Assembly: GCF_013167895.1 (NCBI RefSeq) | Contig: NZ_BLWC01000001.1 | Coordinates: 62,001-126,000 of the forward strand | Reading direction: 5' to 3' | Length of the DNA stretch: 64,000 nucleotides | From: Streptomyces fulvorobeus | GTDB taxonomy: Bacteria; Actinomycetota; Actinomycetes; Streptomycetales; Streptomycetaceae | In this document: positions 35,353 to 44,382 of the stretch, piece by piece | Numbering within the stretch: position 1 is the first letter of the stretch | How the letters are laid out: the number at the start of each line of letters is the position of its first letter | Position numbers and translations under genes: made by a program | Notes under the pieces: model-generated | The model's database searches: none | Told to the model about the DNA's origin: nothing | Seen by the model: the letters and a program-made list of their open reading frames with translations, nothing else

Positions 35353-37085
35353 TATGGCGGTCGGGAGAGCCGAGGCAGCGATTCCCGGGTTGGGGGTACG
35401 TTCGGCCGAACCGAGCTGATCGACCAAAGCGCCCAACACGAGTCACCAAAATCAATCAATACCGAACTGTAAATTCGTCGGCGGCGCGCGTCAATAGGTT
35501 CGGCAATCGATGCGAGACGACGGGACCACGCCAGGAACTGTGCGGTTTTCGGCCCTGTCTCACATTCGGTGGTGACGTAGAGTCATGAGGTCGTTGACAC
35601 TCGCGTGAGAACGCCAACAAGCCGGGCCACGGCGAGCCCTTCACCCGTGCCGCCGCTGCGGCCGAGGAGGCCGGACTGCGCGGCACCTCCTGACCGGGCC
35701 CCGTGTCCGGCGACCTCGCGCGAGCGGCTCCCTCCGACGCGCCCGCCTGGAAGGGCGCCTCCGGTTCAGTTCCAAGGCCAGGCACGCAGTGACGCCCGAC
35801 ATTTCTTCAGAGTGATCGGCACCCCTTTCGGCGTTCGGGGGTTCAGGCCGTTCCCAGCAAGTCTCCATGGACCTTCCGCTCCTTCGCTCCCTGCAGCCAA
35901 ATCCGCAACGGCGCGGCGCGCTGAAAGCCTTGGCGCACGGCCGCTGCCGGATCTCGCCCGTGCTCAAAGCCGACCGCAGGCAGGGCGAGGACCAGGCGGT
36001 GCATCGTGTCCGGTAGGACCGGTCAGGCCACGTCGGGGTCGCTCGCAAGCACGAAGACGTCGGAGATCCCGACCGCCTGGCCGCTACGGCTCACCGCAAC
36101 TCCGACGATGCCCCTGCCCTCGAAAAGGCTGCTCGGCAAGCGGCAAGGCGGCCGGTCGTTGGGGAGCTCAAACCGAAGGGGACCGGTACTGCCGCCCTTT
36201 CCCCGCGGCCTTTCCTGACGGCCACCTGAGTGGGACGAGCGATCAAGGCAGCTCGAACCCCGGTCTCGCGGAACGCCTGTCGGCAGATGTGACCCGATCA
36301 GCGTTCCGCGAGACCGGCACGGTGACAGGTGCCCGCGGGCCACGACCGTATGAGAACCCAAGCGCCCGAAGGAACACCGTTCGCCTGAGAGGTCCCGAAC
36401 CGGACACCCAACCAACACAACAAGTTCTGACAATTTCTCTCATAAAGCCTTTGTTCTCATGGCGAGTACCCGAAGTGTTTTCGCCGTAACCGCACACGAA
36501 GCAGCATCATCTCCGGGCCGTCCCCGGACTGGAGACGGGCGACGCCCACACCCTCCCCGTTGCACCGACTCACCTTCCCGGCACGGCATGAACCAGCCGC
36601 GCCCCAAATGTCTCGGGCGGCGGAATCGACTCCCCAGACAGCAGCCCGACCCTGAGCAGCACCATCTCCGTCACGCCTCATGTCGTGAGAAATCGTGAGC
36701 CATGGTCATAGGTGGCGCATTTCTCACCACTACGCGGCCTGCGCAGCGGCACCGGCACCGTGCGGTCCATACGTGCGGGTCGGGGAGACCGTTATCGCAC
36801 CCTTCCCACTGCATCCGGCGCCGGACCCGGCAAGGGCGCCAACCTGCCAAAACCGCCCCGCGCCCACAGCTCTGCACCGGGCTGTCCGAAAGTCGAACTT
36901 GTTGGCAAGGACTGCTCCATCGAAGCTTCACCCAATCGATGTGGCACTCCCAGGGCGCCCCCACGGTCCTTGGGCCTGCCGCTGTCGTGCCGGCGGCCCG
37001 GGCACCGGACGGGCCCAGGACCCCTCATCGGAGGACACATGCAGGTCAAGACATTCCTGTCTTCGAACACCTCGCCCTGAAGACC
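35353..37085. other. Long region without an intact gene
   Basis: 1.7 kb between two hydrolase loci. A minus-strand stretch at 36023-36210 ending FVLASDPDVA has high G/C third positions and may be the C-terminal remnant of an unknown protein. Long plus-strand frames here (for example 35605-36489) have no start signal or family match. I see no element ends. Confidence 0.35.
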
Positions 37086-37301
37086 CGTGCCAGCCCCACC
37101 GTCGGCCAGCGCATCGAACGTTCGGGCAGCACCACCGGCTCCGTCACCGGCCTGAACGCCACCGTCAACTACGGCGGAGGCCAACTGGTCTACAACACGA
37201 TCCAGACCAACGCCTGCGCCGAACCCGGCGACAGCGGCGGCACCACGTTCTTCGAGCCGGTCACCCGGCCGCTGAGCCTGTACGGCCTCAACGTCTCCTA
37301 G
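37086..37301 (+). pseudogene. Streptogrisin-type (S1E) protease remnant with deletion
   Basis: The frame reads [40 protein letters not shown] and EPGDSGG, then directly [19 protein letters not shown] and TAG. This is the C-terminal part of a streptogrisin with the catalytic Ser segment GDSGG kept but ~20 residues after it missing. His and Asp of the triad and the propeptide are absent. Confidence 0.7.
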
Positions 37302-37529
37302 AGCGTCCGCGATCATGAAGCCGTGAGAACCGGGGCGTCATCCACCCGGCGTTCCAAAGGACCATGGGGCCCGCCGAACAGCTGAGTGAAGAACCCGGAT
37401 CCGGTCTTCACCGGCCCGTACCTGCCAATTCACGGGTATGGGCCGCCTCACGTCGTCGGGCGGACGACGGTGCTGAGCCGGCGGACGGCGATCTGTCGTG
37501 TTCACGGCCGCGCACCCGCCGGCGAAAGG

Positions 37530-37556
37530 GCGGCGCCCGGCACCCCCGGGCGCCGC
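37530..37556. terminator. Hairpin after the GH26 gene
   Basis: A perfect 11-base stem (GCGGCGCCCGG/CCGGGCGCCGC) with a 5-base loop, 11 bases beyond the stop of the minus-strand mannanase gene. Confidence 0.75.
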
Positions 37557-37566
37557 CCGGCCGGGG

Positions 37567-39363
37567 CTACCGGGCCTGGCAACTCAACGCCGGTGACGAG
37601 GCCGCCGGTTCGGCTGCGGTCCATCGGAGGTAGAAGGATGTCGAATCACCCGGTTCCAGAGCGGCGTTCCAGCCGAGGTTCACGGCCGACCAGCCACCCG
37701 GGGTGAGATCCACCCGGGCGTTCCAGTGGTCGCCGAGCGCGGTGCCGGGCTTCCGGTTGGCGCCGGTTCGCCAGCCGGAGAGCGGCTCGTCCCCGTCGTT
37801 GGTGACCGTGACCTTGACCAGATGGCCCTCGCCCCAGGCGCCGACGACCTCCCAGTCGGCCCGGCAGCCGCCGTGGCGGGTGAAGTCACCCAACTCGTCG
37901 AGGGTGATGACGTCCCGGTGGCCGTAGACGTGCTTCAGGTGCTCCCGCGAGTTGCTGACGCCGTCCTTGACGAAGCCGCCGCTCCAAGTCGTGAAGTAGC
38001 TCCAGTGGGCCTGGTAGGCGCGGGTCAGGTCGGGGTCGGGGATGGGGCCGTTCTCGCTGAGGGCGACCGGTTTCTTGTCACCCACCAGCTCTACCAGTCG
38101 CTCGTACGCACCGCTCTGAGCGCTGTGGTCGCCTGCCGGCGGATAGGTGTCGGCGCTGACGATGTCGACGACGTCGTCACCCGGATACCACTCGGGGTCA
38201 AGCGAGTTCCACACCCACAGCAGGTTGTGCAGTCCGTGGTGACCGACCATGCGGTCGTACATCAGGCGGTACAGTTCCTTGGCCGGTCCCGGTCCCTTGG
38301 CCCCCCACCAAAACCAGCCGCCCTCCGCCTCGTGCAGGGGCCGCCAGAGCACGGGGATGCCAGCGTCCTGGAGGCGGGAGAGCTGGGCGGCGACGGCGTC
38401 GATGTCGCGGATCAGGAGCCGGTACTCCGCGGACGAGGGGTTGGCCAGGGCGGCGGCCAGGTCGAAGGTGGTCGCGTCGGTGTAGAAACCGCGCCACCAC
38501 TCCTTCCCGGGCTCGTCGATCAGCCCGGCGGGGGCGTTCCAGTGCCAGACGAAGGCGGTGACGCCGCCGCGCGCGTGCCAGGCCAGCGCGTGCTCCACCT
38601 CCTTGGAGGAGGCTCCGCGCTCCACCCGACTCGGGGAGAAGTCCATCATGTCCAGTCCGGCGACGGCCGGGGTGCGGCCCACATGTTCCTCCACCCAGGC
38701 GAGCGAGTCCATGTCCTGCTGGCCGCTGAGGGTGTGTTCGCCGTAGTTGTCGGAGAGGTAGCGCAACAGGGACCGCGCTCCGGGCGTGGCCCGCGGGTCG
38801 ACCGGCGTGCCGTGGACCTGGTGCGGTCCGCGCGGCGGCGTCGGGCTGATGCTGATGCCGTCGATCTGGTACCAGCCCCAGTTGCTGCGGAGGGTGACGG
38901 TGTTGTCGCCGGGCCGGAGGAGAAGCCGGCCGGCGTCTGCGGTGGTAAAGGCATGGGACTCCGGCAGTGGGACGTCGCCGGCCCCCTCGCCGTTGAGCAG
39001 GAGCGAGGTGACTTTGGAGCCGAAGGGCCCGCGGTAGTGCACGGTCAGGTCGTGAAGCCCACCGGGGCTGTCCGGAATGGTGAGCGTCACCTCGTCCTCG
39101 GCCGTGTCGAACCCCTCGACGTAGCCGGCGCCGGAGAAGCCGGGAGCGGTGGACGCCACGGTGACGCCCCGCAGTTCACCGTCCTCCGCCTCGATGACGG
39201 TGACGGCCGCGGAGGGCTCCGTCCGGGCGTGCGCGGTCATGGCGGGCAACGAGGCGGCGATCAAGAGGCCCGTCAGGACGGCCACCGACCGACGCGGCAC
39301 GCGTCGGACCAGTCTTCGGGGCCGCGGTGCGGCCGGGCGGGGCGGTACGAGCGGTACAGGCAT
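37567..39363 (-). CDS. Secreted beta-mannanase: CBM35-GH26-CBM2
   Basis: 598 residues from ATG 39363, which follows AGGAGG; the upstream in-frame ATG 39393 lacks a site. After a signal peptide (VAVLTGLLIAASLPAMTAHA), a CBM35 (residues ~45-175; VIEAEDGELRGVTV, LRSNWGWYQIDGISI) binds sugar. GH26 follows, with acid/base Glu in PVLWRPLHEAEGGWFWWG and nucleophile Glu in PVALSENGPIPDP. The last ~100 residues are a CBM2-type cellulose-binding domain (CRADWEVVGAWGEGHLVKVT...ALSCQ). GH26 enzymes cut beta-1,4-mannan. A perfect CebR-type operator lies 35 bases upstream and a hairpin follows. Confidence 0.92.
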   Translation of the reverse strand: MPVPLVPPRPAAPRPRRLVRRVPRRSVAVLTGLLIAASLPAMTAHARTEPSAAVTVIEAEDGELRGVTVASTAPGFSGAGYVEGFDTAEDEVTLTIPDSPGGLHDLTVHYRGPFGSKVTSLLLNGEGAGDVPLPESHAFTTADAGRLLLRPGDNTVTLRSNWGWYQIDGISISPTPPRGPHQVHGTPVDPRATPGARSLLRYLSDNYGEHTLSGQQDMDSLAWVEEHVGRTPAVAGLDMMDFSPSRVERGASSKEVEHALAWHARGGVTAFVWHWNAPAGLIDEPGKEWWRGFYTDATTFDLAAALANPSSAEYRLLIRDIDAVAAQLSRLQDAGIPVLWRPLHEAEGGWFWWGAKGPGPAKELYRLMYDRMVGHHGLHNLLWVWNSLDPEWYPGDDVVDIVSADTYPPAGDHSAQSGAYERLVELVGDKKPVALSENGPIPDPDLTRAYQAHWSYFTTWSGGFVKDGVSNSREHLKHVYGHRDVITLDELGDFTRHGGCRADWEVVGAWGEGHLVKVTVTNDGDEPLSGWRTGANRKPGTALGDHWNARVDLTPGGWSAVNLGWNAALEPGDSTSFYLRWTAAEPAASSPALSCQAR

Positions 39364-39397
39364 CGGCGCGGTACCTCCTGGGCGAGAAAACATGGAG

Positions 39398-39411
39398 TGG
39401 GAGCGCTCCCA
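39398..39411. promoter_or_regulatory. CebR-type operator of the mannanase gene
   Basis: TGGGAGCGCTCCCA exactly matches the known CebR palindrome that represses cellulase and cellobiose genes in Streptomyces. It lies 35-48 bases upstream of the mannanase ATG. Confidence 0.85.
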
Positions 39412-39551
39412 TTGACCCGGAGCTTCGCGAACCTGTCAATGACCTGGCATTCTCCGTCCAAAAACGGCGGTCGTACGCCCCGTTTCCGGTCTCGCGGAGC
39501 ATTGGAGAACAGTACGCGGGCAGCCTGAACCCCGCGCCCCAACTCCTGAAG

Positions 39552-39758
39552 AGACCGGCGATCCGGTGGTGCTCGAGTGTTCTGTTCGAGGACCACGATG
39601 TGCTGATGCTGTTCGACGTTTCTCTGTATGGGATCGAGAACAGCGGCAATGAGATCAACCAGGCGGGGGGCTTGTCGAGCCTGGGCGCCGCCGAGTGGTT
39701 CGAGCCCTTCCGCCCGGATCAGGCTCGTGATCCCGGTCGCGGGTTTCGCCAGCCCTGA
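39552..39758 (+). pseudogene. Remnant of a conserved hypothetical protein
   Basis: The frame reads CSSVLFEDHDVLMLFDVSLY, GIENSGNEINQAGG and AAEWFEPFRPDQARDPGRGF before TGA 39756. Its acidic, aromatic composition looks like the C terminus of a streptomycete hypothetical protein family. No start or ribosome-binding site was found. Confidence 0.35.
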
Positions 39759-40431
39759 GCCCTGCAGGCGGTGGCGCTCGGCTACGTGAGCGTCCCGCCC
39801 CCGGGGGCTGACACGCGCCGGGGCAAAGGGCAGGTTCCTGCACTGAAACTCGGCCGAACTGTGGTGACGCCTGCCCGCCCTTCGCGACGCCCACCAGCGC
39901 CGACGGCCCGCTCCGTCGTACGCCGGCTCTCTCTCCGACACACCACCACGCGGCCCCGTACCTACCCATGATCAGCGAAAGTGACCAGCGCACAGAAAAG
40001 TTGACCACACCTGATCAGCGAGCCTGACACCTGACAAACCCACAGCTCACACCATGACCAAGACCGACAACCCAGCCACCAGCGATGGCCTCCCAACCAC
40101 TCCCCCACGAACCCAGCCCCGACCTGCAACTGATCAGCCCAGCTCAGCCAACCCTGAACTGATCACAAAAACCGACCCTGAACAGCCACGCCCTGCACAC
40201 ACGACAACCGGCCTTCACCAGAAATCGACAGCATCCTTCACCACGGACACCCCAACAACGCGGTACCAAGCCCGCCACACCCACCACCAGTGAAAACCAG
40301 TGAGGCACACCCAATGCACATCACATGCCGCCCATCAATCAAACGGGTGAATGATCGTTTCCGGTTCCCGCCGTATGCGTTTGCAGTCTGCGGACAGGCA
40401 TGTCCCTGCATATGGAGAAGGGCACAGGTGG
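39759..40431. other. Intergenic region with strongly strand-skewed composition
   Basis: From about 40040 to 40330 the plus strand is very rich in A and C and poor in G, unlike anything else in the window. CTGATCA recurs several times (near 39970, 40013, 40130, 40158). At 39968-40015 the reverse complement (GTGGTCAACTTTT ... GGTCACTTTCGCTGATCA) resembles an IS21-type element end. A plus-strand frame at 40054-40293 is Pro/Thr-rich low complexity and not convincing. Confidence 0.4.
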
Positions 40432-41352
40432 ATGACCGAGGCTCTGGCCGAGACGGAGCGCGTCCTGCGGGAGCTGGAGCCGGCGGTGGAGCGACTCCTC
40501 GAGCGGCATCTGGCCACCGCCCGTGAATGGTTCCCGCACCAGTACGTGCCGTGGAGCGCAGCGCGCGACTACGACGGCCCGCTGGACGGCACGGCCTGGT
40601 CACCGGAGCAGACAGCACTGCCCCAGGCCGTGCAGGACGTGCTGGTGGTCAATCTGCTGACCGAGGACAACCTGCCCAGCTACCACTTCGAGATCGCCAC
40701 CCGATTCGGGCGGGACGGTGCCTGGGGCACCTGGGTACATCGGTGGACGGCCGAGGAGGACCGGCATGCCTCGGTCCTGCGCGCCTACGTCCACGCCCGC
40801 CGCGTCGTGGACCCCATCGCCCTCGAAAATCTGCGGATGCGGCACGTCGGCACCGGCTACCACTCCGGTGCGACAACGCCCCTGCATGCGCTGGCCTACG
40901 TCACCGTCCAGGAACTGGCGACTCGACAGGCCCACCGGAATGCCGGGACAGCTTGTGGGGACCAGGTCGGCGAGCAGCTGATGGCACGGATTGCGGCCGA
41001 TGAGAACCTGCACATGCTCTTCTACCGGGACTTGTTCGCTGACGCGCTTGCCTTGTACCCCGGCGCGGCGCTCGCCGCTCTGGCCGATGTCCTCGAACAC
41101 TTCGAGATGCCCGGCGCGATGATCCCTGGCTTCCGGAGACGTGCGGCGCGCATCGCGGCGTCCGGCATCTACAACCTGGATGTCCACCTCGAGCATGTGG
41201 TGGCCCCTCTTGTGCGGGCGCTGAAGGTCACCTCTCTGGCCGGCCTCGGAGCGGTCGGCGAGCAGGCGCAGGAACGCCTGGGTGCGCATGTGGAGCAGCT
41301 CGCGGAACGGGGGCCCGAGCTCGGGAACTGTTCGAGCGCATGGAGGCCGTGA
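40432..41352 (+). CDS. Acyl-ACP desaturase (ferritin-like di-iron), first copy
   Basis: 306 residues; ATG 40432 follows GGAGAAGGG. It shows the soluble acyl-ACP desaturase pattern: TEDNLPSYHFEIATRFGRDG, WVHRWTAEEDRHASVLRAYV (E-E-x-R-H iron ligands), VQELATRQAHRNAG and ARIAADENLHMLFYRDLF (second D-E-N-x-H ligand set). Such enzymes put a double bond into an acyl chain bound to acyl carrier protein, using O2 and ferredoxin. It is followed by ACP, ketosynthase and a second desaturase on the same strand, so it probably works on the dedicated ACP of this cluster rather than in housekeeping lipid synthesis. Confidence 0.9.
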   Translation: MTEALAETERVLRELEPAVERLLERHLATAREWFPHQYVPWSAARDYDGPLDGTAWSPEQTALPQAVQDVLVVNLLTEDNLPSYHFEIATRFGRDGAWGTWVHRWTAEEDRHASVLRAYVHARRVVDPIALENLRMRHVGTGYHSGATTPLHALAYVTVQELATRQAHRNAGTACGDQVGEQLMARIAADENLHMLFYRDLFADALALYPGAALAALADVLEHFEMPGAMIPGFRRRAARIAASGIYNLDVHLEHVVAPLVRALKVTSLAGLGAVGEQAQERLGAHVEQLAERGPELGNCSSAWRP

Positions 41353-41430
41353 GTCGTTCATCCGAATGAGGACCGGCGTGACTGCCGCGAGCCACGTACA
41401 GACAGAGAACTCTTGCAGGAGGAACCAGAC

Positions 41431-41688
41431 ATGACCCAAGCCTCATACAACACCCTTCCCGAGCAGCTTGTGGCCCTGGTCAATGAGCAGCTGGGCGGCG
41501 AGGCACAGGCCCGGCAACTCACGCCGGACCTCACCTTCGAGAGTCTCGGCATGGACTCCCTGGCCCTGATGGAACTGGTCGTGGCGGCGGAGGAGCGGTT
41601 TGGGATCGTGCCCTCCGAAGAGGCGATGGACCTGGCCCCGTCTGCCACCCTCGCCGCCGCCGCCCGTGCCTTCGCCCATGCCCGCTGA
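41431..41688 (+). CDS. Acyl carrier protein
   Basis: 85 residues; ATG 41431 after AGGAGG. The phosphopantetheine attachment serine lies in FESLGMDSLALMELVVAAEE, the conserved D-S-L motif, with a four-helix ACP length. Its last codons overlap the start of the ketosynthase gene by 11 bases, so the two are translationally coupled. The sequence GEAQARQLTPDLTFES differs from housekeeping AcpP and is closer to ACPs of secondary pathways. Confidence 0.92.
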   Translation: MTQASYNTLPEQLVALVNEQLGGEAQARQLTPDLTFESLGMDSLALMELVVAAEERFGIVPSEEAMDLAPSATLAAAARAFAHAR

Positions 41689-42901
41689 CGTCGCCATCAC
41701 CGGGCTCGGGCTCGTCACCCCGGCCGGGCACACGCTTGAGGAGAACTGGGCGGCCCTGTGCCGGGGCCGATCGCTGGCCGCCCAGGACCCCGAGCTCGTC
41801 GGCCTGCCCGTCGACTTCTCCTGCCAGGTGACCGGCCTCGACGCTGCGGCGGGACTCGGCCCGCCGCTGGCCCGGCGGGTGGGACGGTTCATCCAGTTCG
41901 CGCTTCTCGCCGCCCGCCGGGCAGTCATCGACGCCGGTCTGCCCACGGATGTCGGACTCGGCGAACGGGTCGGGGTCGTGCTCGGCGTCGGATCGAACTG
42001 CCTGAGCACATACGTCACCGAGTTCGGCCATCTCGGCGCGGGCCGGCCGGTGCGTGTCTCGCCGCTCGCGCTGCCGCGCAGCGTGCCGAGCATGGCTGCC
42101 GGTGAGGTCGCCATGGACCTCGGCGCCCAAGGTCCCAATTTCACCACCGCGAGCGCCTGCGCCTCGGGCGCGACCGCGATCGGGGTGGCACGCGATCTGC
42201 TGCGGTCGGGAACCTGCGACATCGTGCTCGCGGGCGGCAGTGAATCGGGCCGGTCCCGGATGACGGCCACCTGCTTCACCCGGATGCGCGCGCTGTCGCC
42301 GCGCCGCGACGAACCCGAGTCGGCCAGCAGGCCGTTCGACGCGGCTCGGGACGGATTCGTCCTCGGTGAGGGCGCCGCCGTCCTCGTCATGGAACGGGCC
42401 GCCGACGCACGCGCTCGTCAGGTCGAGGTGCTGGCCCTGCTGCGCGGTTACGGTGCGGGTTCCGATGCCTACCATCCCGTCGCCCCGCACCCACAGGGCG
42501 ACGGCGCCGTCCGCGCAATCGTGTCCGCCCTCCAGGACGCGGGGTGCAGCCCTCGCGACATCGGACACGTACAGGCGCACGGCACCTCCACCCCGCTTGG
42601 CGACAAGGCAGAAGCCGCAGCGCTGGCGCGCGTCTTCGGCGACACCACGCCTCCAGTCACGGCGTCCAAGGGGGTGATCGGACACTCCCTGGGGGCGGCG
42701 GGCGCGATCCAGGCGGCGTACACGGTACTCGCGCTACGCCACGGCACGGTCCCGCCCACCGCGAACTTCCAGCAGCAGGACAGCAAGCACATGCTGGACA
42801 TCGTGGCCGGACCGCCTCGTCCGGTCACCACCAACACAGCCGTCAGCTGCGCCTTCGGTTTCGGCGGCCAGAACGCGGTCCTGCTGCTCACCAGCACATA
42901 G
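41678..42901 (+). CDS. Beta-ketoacyl-ACP synthase II-like (KAS)
   Basis: 407 residues from ATG 41678, overlapping the ACP gene. The thiolase fold shows the active-site Cys in TASACASGATAIGVARDLL, and the two His in VQAHGTSTPLGDKAEAAAL and KGVIGHSLGAAGAIQAAYT, all three of the Cys-His-His triad. It would extend an acyl chain with malonyl-ACP. There is no adjacent chain-length factor, acyltransferase, ketoreductase or dehydratase, so those steps presumably come from primary fatty acid synthesis. Located between the two desaturases. Confidence 0.92.
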   Translation: MPADVAITGLGLVTPAGHTLEENWAALCRGRSLAAQDPELVGLPVDFSCQVTGLDAAAGLGPPLARRVGRFIQFALLAARRAVIDAGLPTDVGLGERVGVVLGVGSNCLSTYVTEFGHLGAGRPVRVSPLALPRSVPSMAAGEVAMDLGAQGPNFTTASACASGATAIGVARDLLRSGTCDIVLAGGSESGRSRMTATCFTRMRALSPRRDEPESASRPFDAARDGFVLGEGAAVLVMERAADARARQVEVLALLRGYGAGSDAYHPVAPHPQGDGAVRAIVSALQDAGCSPRDIGHVQAHGTSTPLGDKAEAAALARVFGDTTPPVTASKGVIGHSLGAAGAIQAAYTVLALRHGTVPPTANFQQQDSKHMLDIVAGPPRPVTTNTAVSCAFGFGGQNAVLLLTST

Positions 42902-43133
42902 CCAACCGCAGCACGCCACATCGTACGGCCATCGAGCTGAACCTGACCCGGTGGTGACGGTCCTGCCACGGGCCCCCGAGGGCCGCGCCGGACGTCGACG
43001 ACAACGAACGGGTGCAGGTCCAGGAGCCACCCCCGCAGGTGTAGCCGTCAGGGGAGGACCGGACATCACGTGACACCCCTGTCGGAGGGCCGGACCAGCG
43101 GCGCTCCGCAGGTCGAGATCCCTTGGAGTAACC

Positions 43134-44084
43134 ATGGACCCCTACCAGGCACCTCGCCGTGACGTCAGCCTGCTGCGCGAGCTCGAGCCGGTGGTGGCGA
43201 AGGCGGTGGACGCCCATTTGGAGAGCGCGGATGACTGGTATCCCCATGAGTACACCCCCTGGAGTCGCGGCGCCGACTTCGACGGCGTGCTGGGCGGGAC
43301 ACCCTGGGAGCCGGAACAGGGCACTCTCGGCAAGGCAGCCCGGGACGGCCTGGTGCATAACCTCCTCAGCGAGGACAACCTGCCGAGTTACCACCGTGTG
43401 ATCGCCGAGCTCTTCACCCGGGACGGAGCCTGGGGAACCTGGGTCAATCGCTGGACAGTCGAAGAAGGCCGCCACAGTATCGCCATTCGCGACTACCTCA
43501 TGGTCACCCGCGCGGTTGATCCTGTCGCCCTGGAGAACGACCGAACCGCCCACGTCCAAAACGGCTGGGGCATGGACTACGGCGACGATGTCGTCGCTTC
43601 CCTGGTCTATGTGACCCTCCAGGAACTCGGCACCCGCGTCTCCTACCGCAACATCAAGCTTCAGTGCGGCGACTCGGCCTGCGAGGCAATGCTCAACCGC
43701 ATTGCCATGGACGAGAACCGGCACATGCTCTTCTACCGCACGGTCCTGGCGGCAGCGATGGATCTGCATCCTGACCGAACCGTACGGGCTGTGGCAGATG
43801 TCGCCGCTTCCATCCGTGCGCCCGGCCACGGTGCCCCCGGCTATGCACGGCTGGCTCAGTCGATGGCGCGCTCCGGTATCTACAGCCCCGTCACCCACTA
43901 CGAAGAGGTCTTGCAGCCCATCGTGCGCTTCCTGGGCATCTTCGACGCCAGTGGCCTGCGCCCGGACGGCGAACAGGCTCGAGAGGAACTCGCGGCCGTG
44001 CTTGAGCACTCCGCCGGCCAGGCCGCGCGGTTCACCCGCATCTTCGAATCCTCAGCCCCGTCCAACCCAGCCTCGGTGCACTGA
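43134..44084 (+). CDS. Acyl-ACP desaturase (ferritin-like di-iron), second copy
   Basis: 316 residues; ATG 43134 follows GGAG. Motifs parallel the first copy: SEDNLPSYHRVIAELFTRDG, WVNRWTVEEGRHSIAIRDYL, LQELGTRVSYRNIKLQCGDS and NRIAMDENRHMLFYRTVL, with both iron-ligand E-x-x-R-H/E-N-x-H sets kept. The two proteins are clearly paralogues but well diverged, so they may act at different chain positions. A 232-base gap separates it from the ketosynthase, and a hairpin at 44169 ends the unit. Confidence 0.92.
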   Translation: MDPYQAPRRDVSLLRELEPVVAKAVDAHLESADDWYPHEYTPWSRGADFDGVLGGTPWEPEQGTLGKAARDGLVHNLLSEDNLPSYHRVIAELFTRDGAWGTWVNRWTVEEGRHSIAIRDYLMVTRAVDPVALENDRTAHVQNGWGMDYGDDVVASLVYVTLQELGTRVSYRNIKLQCGDSACEAMLNRIAMDENRHMLFYRTVLAAAMDLHPDRTVRAVADVAASIRAPGHGAPGYARLAQSMARSGIYSPVTHYEEVLQPIVRFLGIFDASGLRPDGEQAREELAAVLEHSAGQAARFTRIFESSAPSNPASVH

Positions 44085-44168
44085 GCAGGGCTGCAGATCC
44101 GCGCCGCTTTCCACGGAGACGTCAGTGGCCGCCCCCTCGAGTCCCCGTAGGGGCAGCCTGGGGGCGCA

Positions 44169-44206
44169 GGCAATCTGGACCGCAGCCTGTGGTGGTCCAG
44201 ATTGCC
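44169..44206. terminator. Hairpin between convergent genes
   Basis: A perfect 13-base stem (GGCAATCTGGACC/GGTCCAGATTGCC) with a 12-base loop. It lies between the desaturase ending at 44084 and the minus-strand acyltransferase ending at 44383, so it probably serves both. Confidence 0.7.
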
Positions 44207-44382
44207 GTGAACCCATGGCCCGGCGAACAGGCCCAGGGGGAGTTCGTGCCAGGGCGCGCAGGGAATCCTGCGTCACCGCCGGACGACCTGCGATCTGCCG
44301 GCCCAGCGCGGGCAGCCCGGGTCTGCTCCGACTCGGCAGCAGGCCGTCTGCCCGGCGCGTCCAGGAATCTGTACTGCTTCAG

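Noticed and set aside
35605..36489. 294-codon open frame
   Set aside because: No start signal, no domain, composition typical of random high-GC frames.
37726..39528. 600-codon plus-strand open frame opposite the mannanase
   Set aside because: Shadow of GH26; spans the CebR operator and has no start signal.
40054..40293. Pro/Thr-rich 79-residue open frame
   Set aside because: Low-complexity product of a G-poor stretch; no ribosome-binding site or family.
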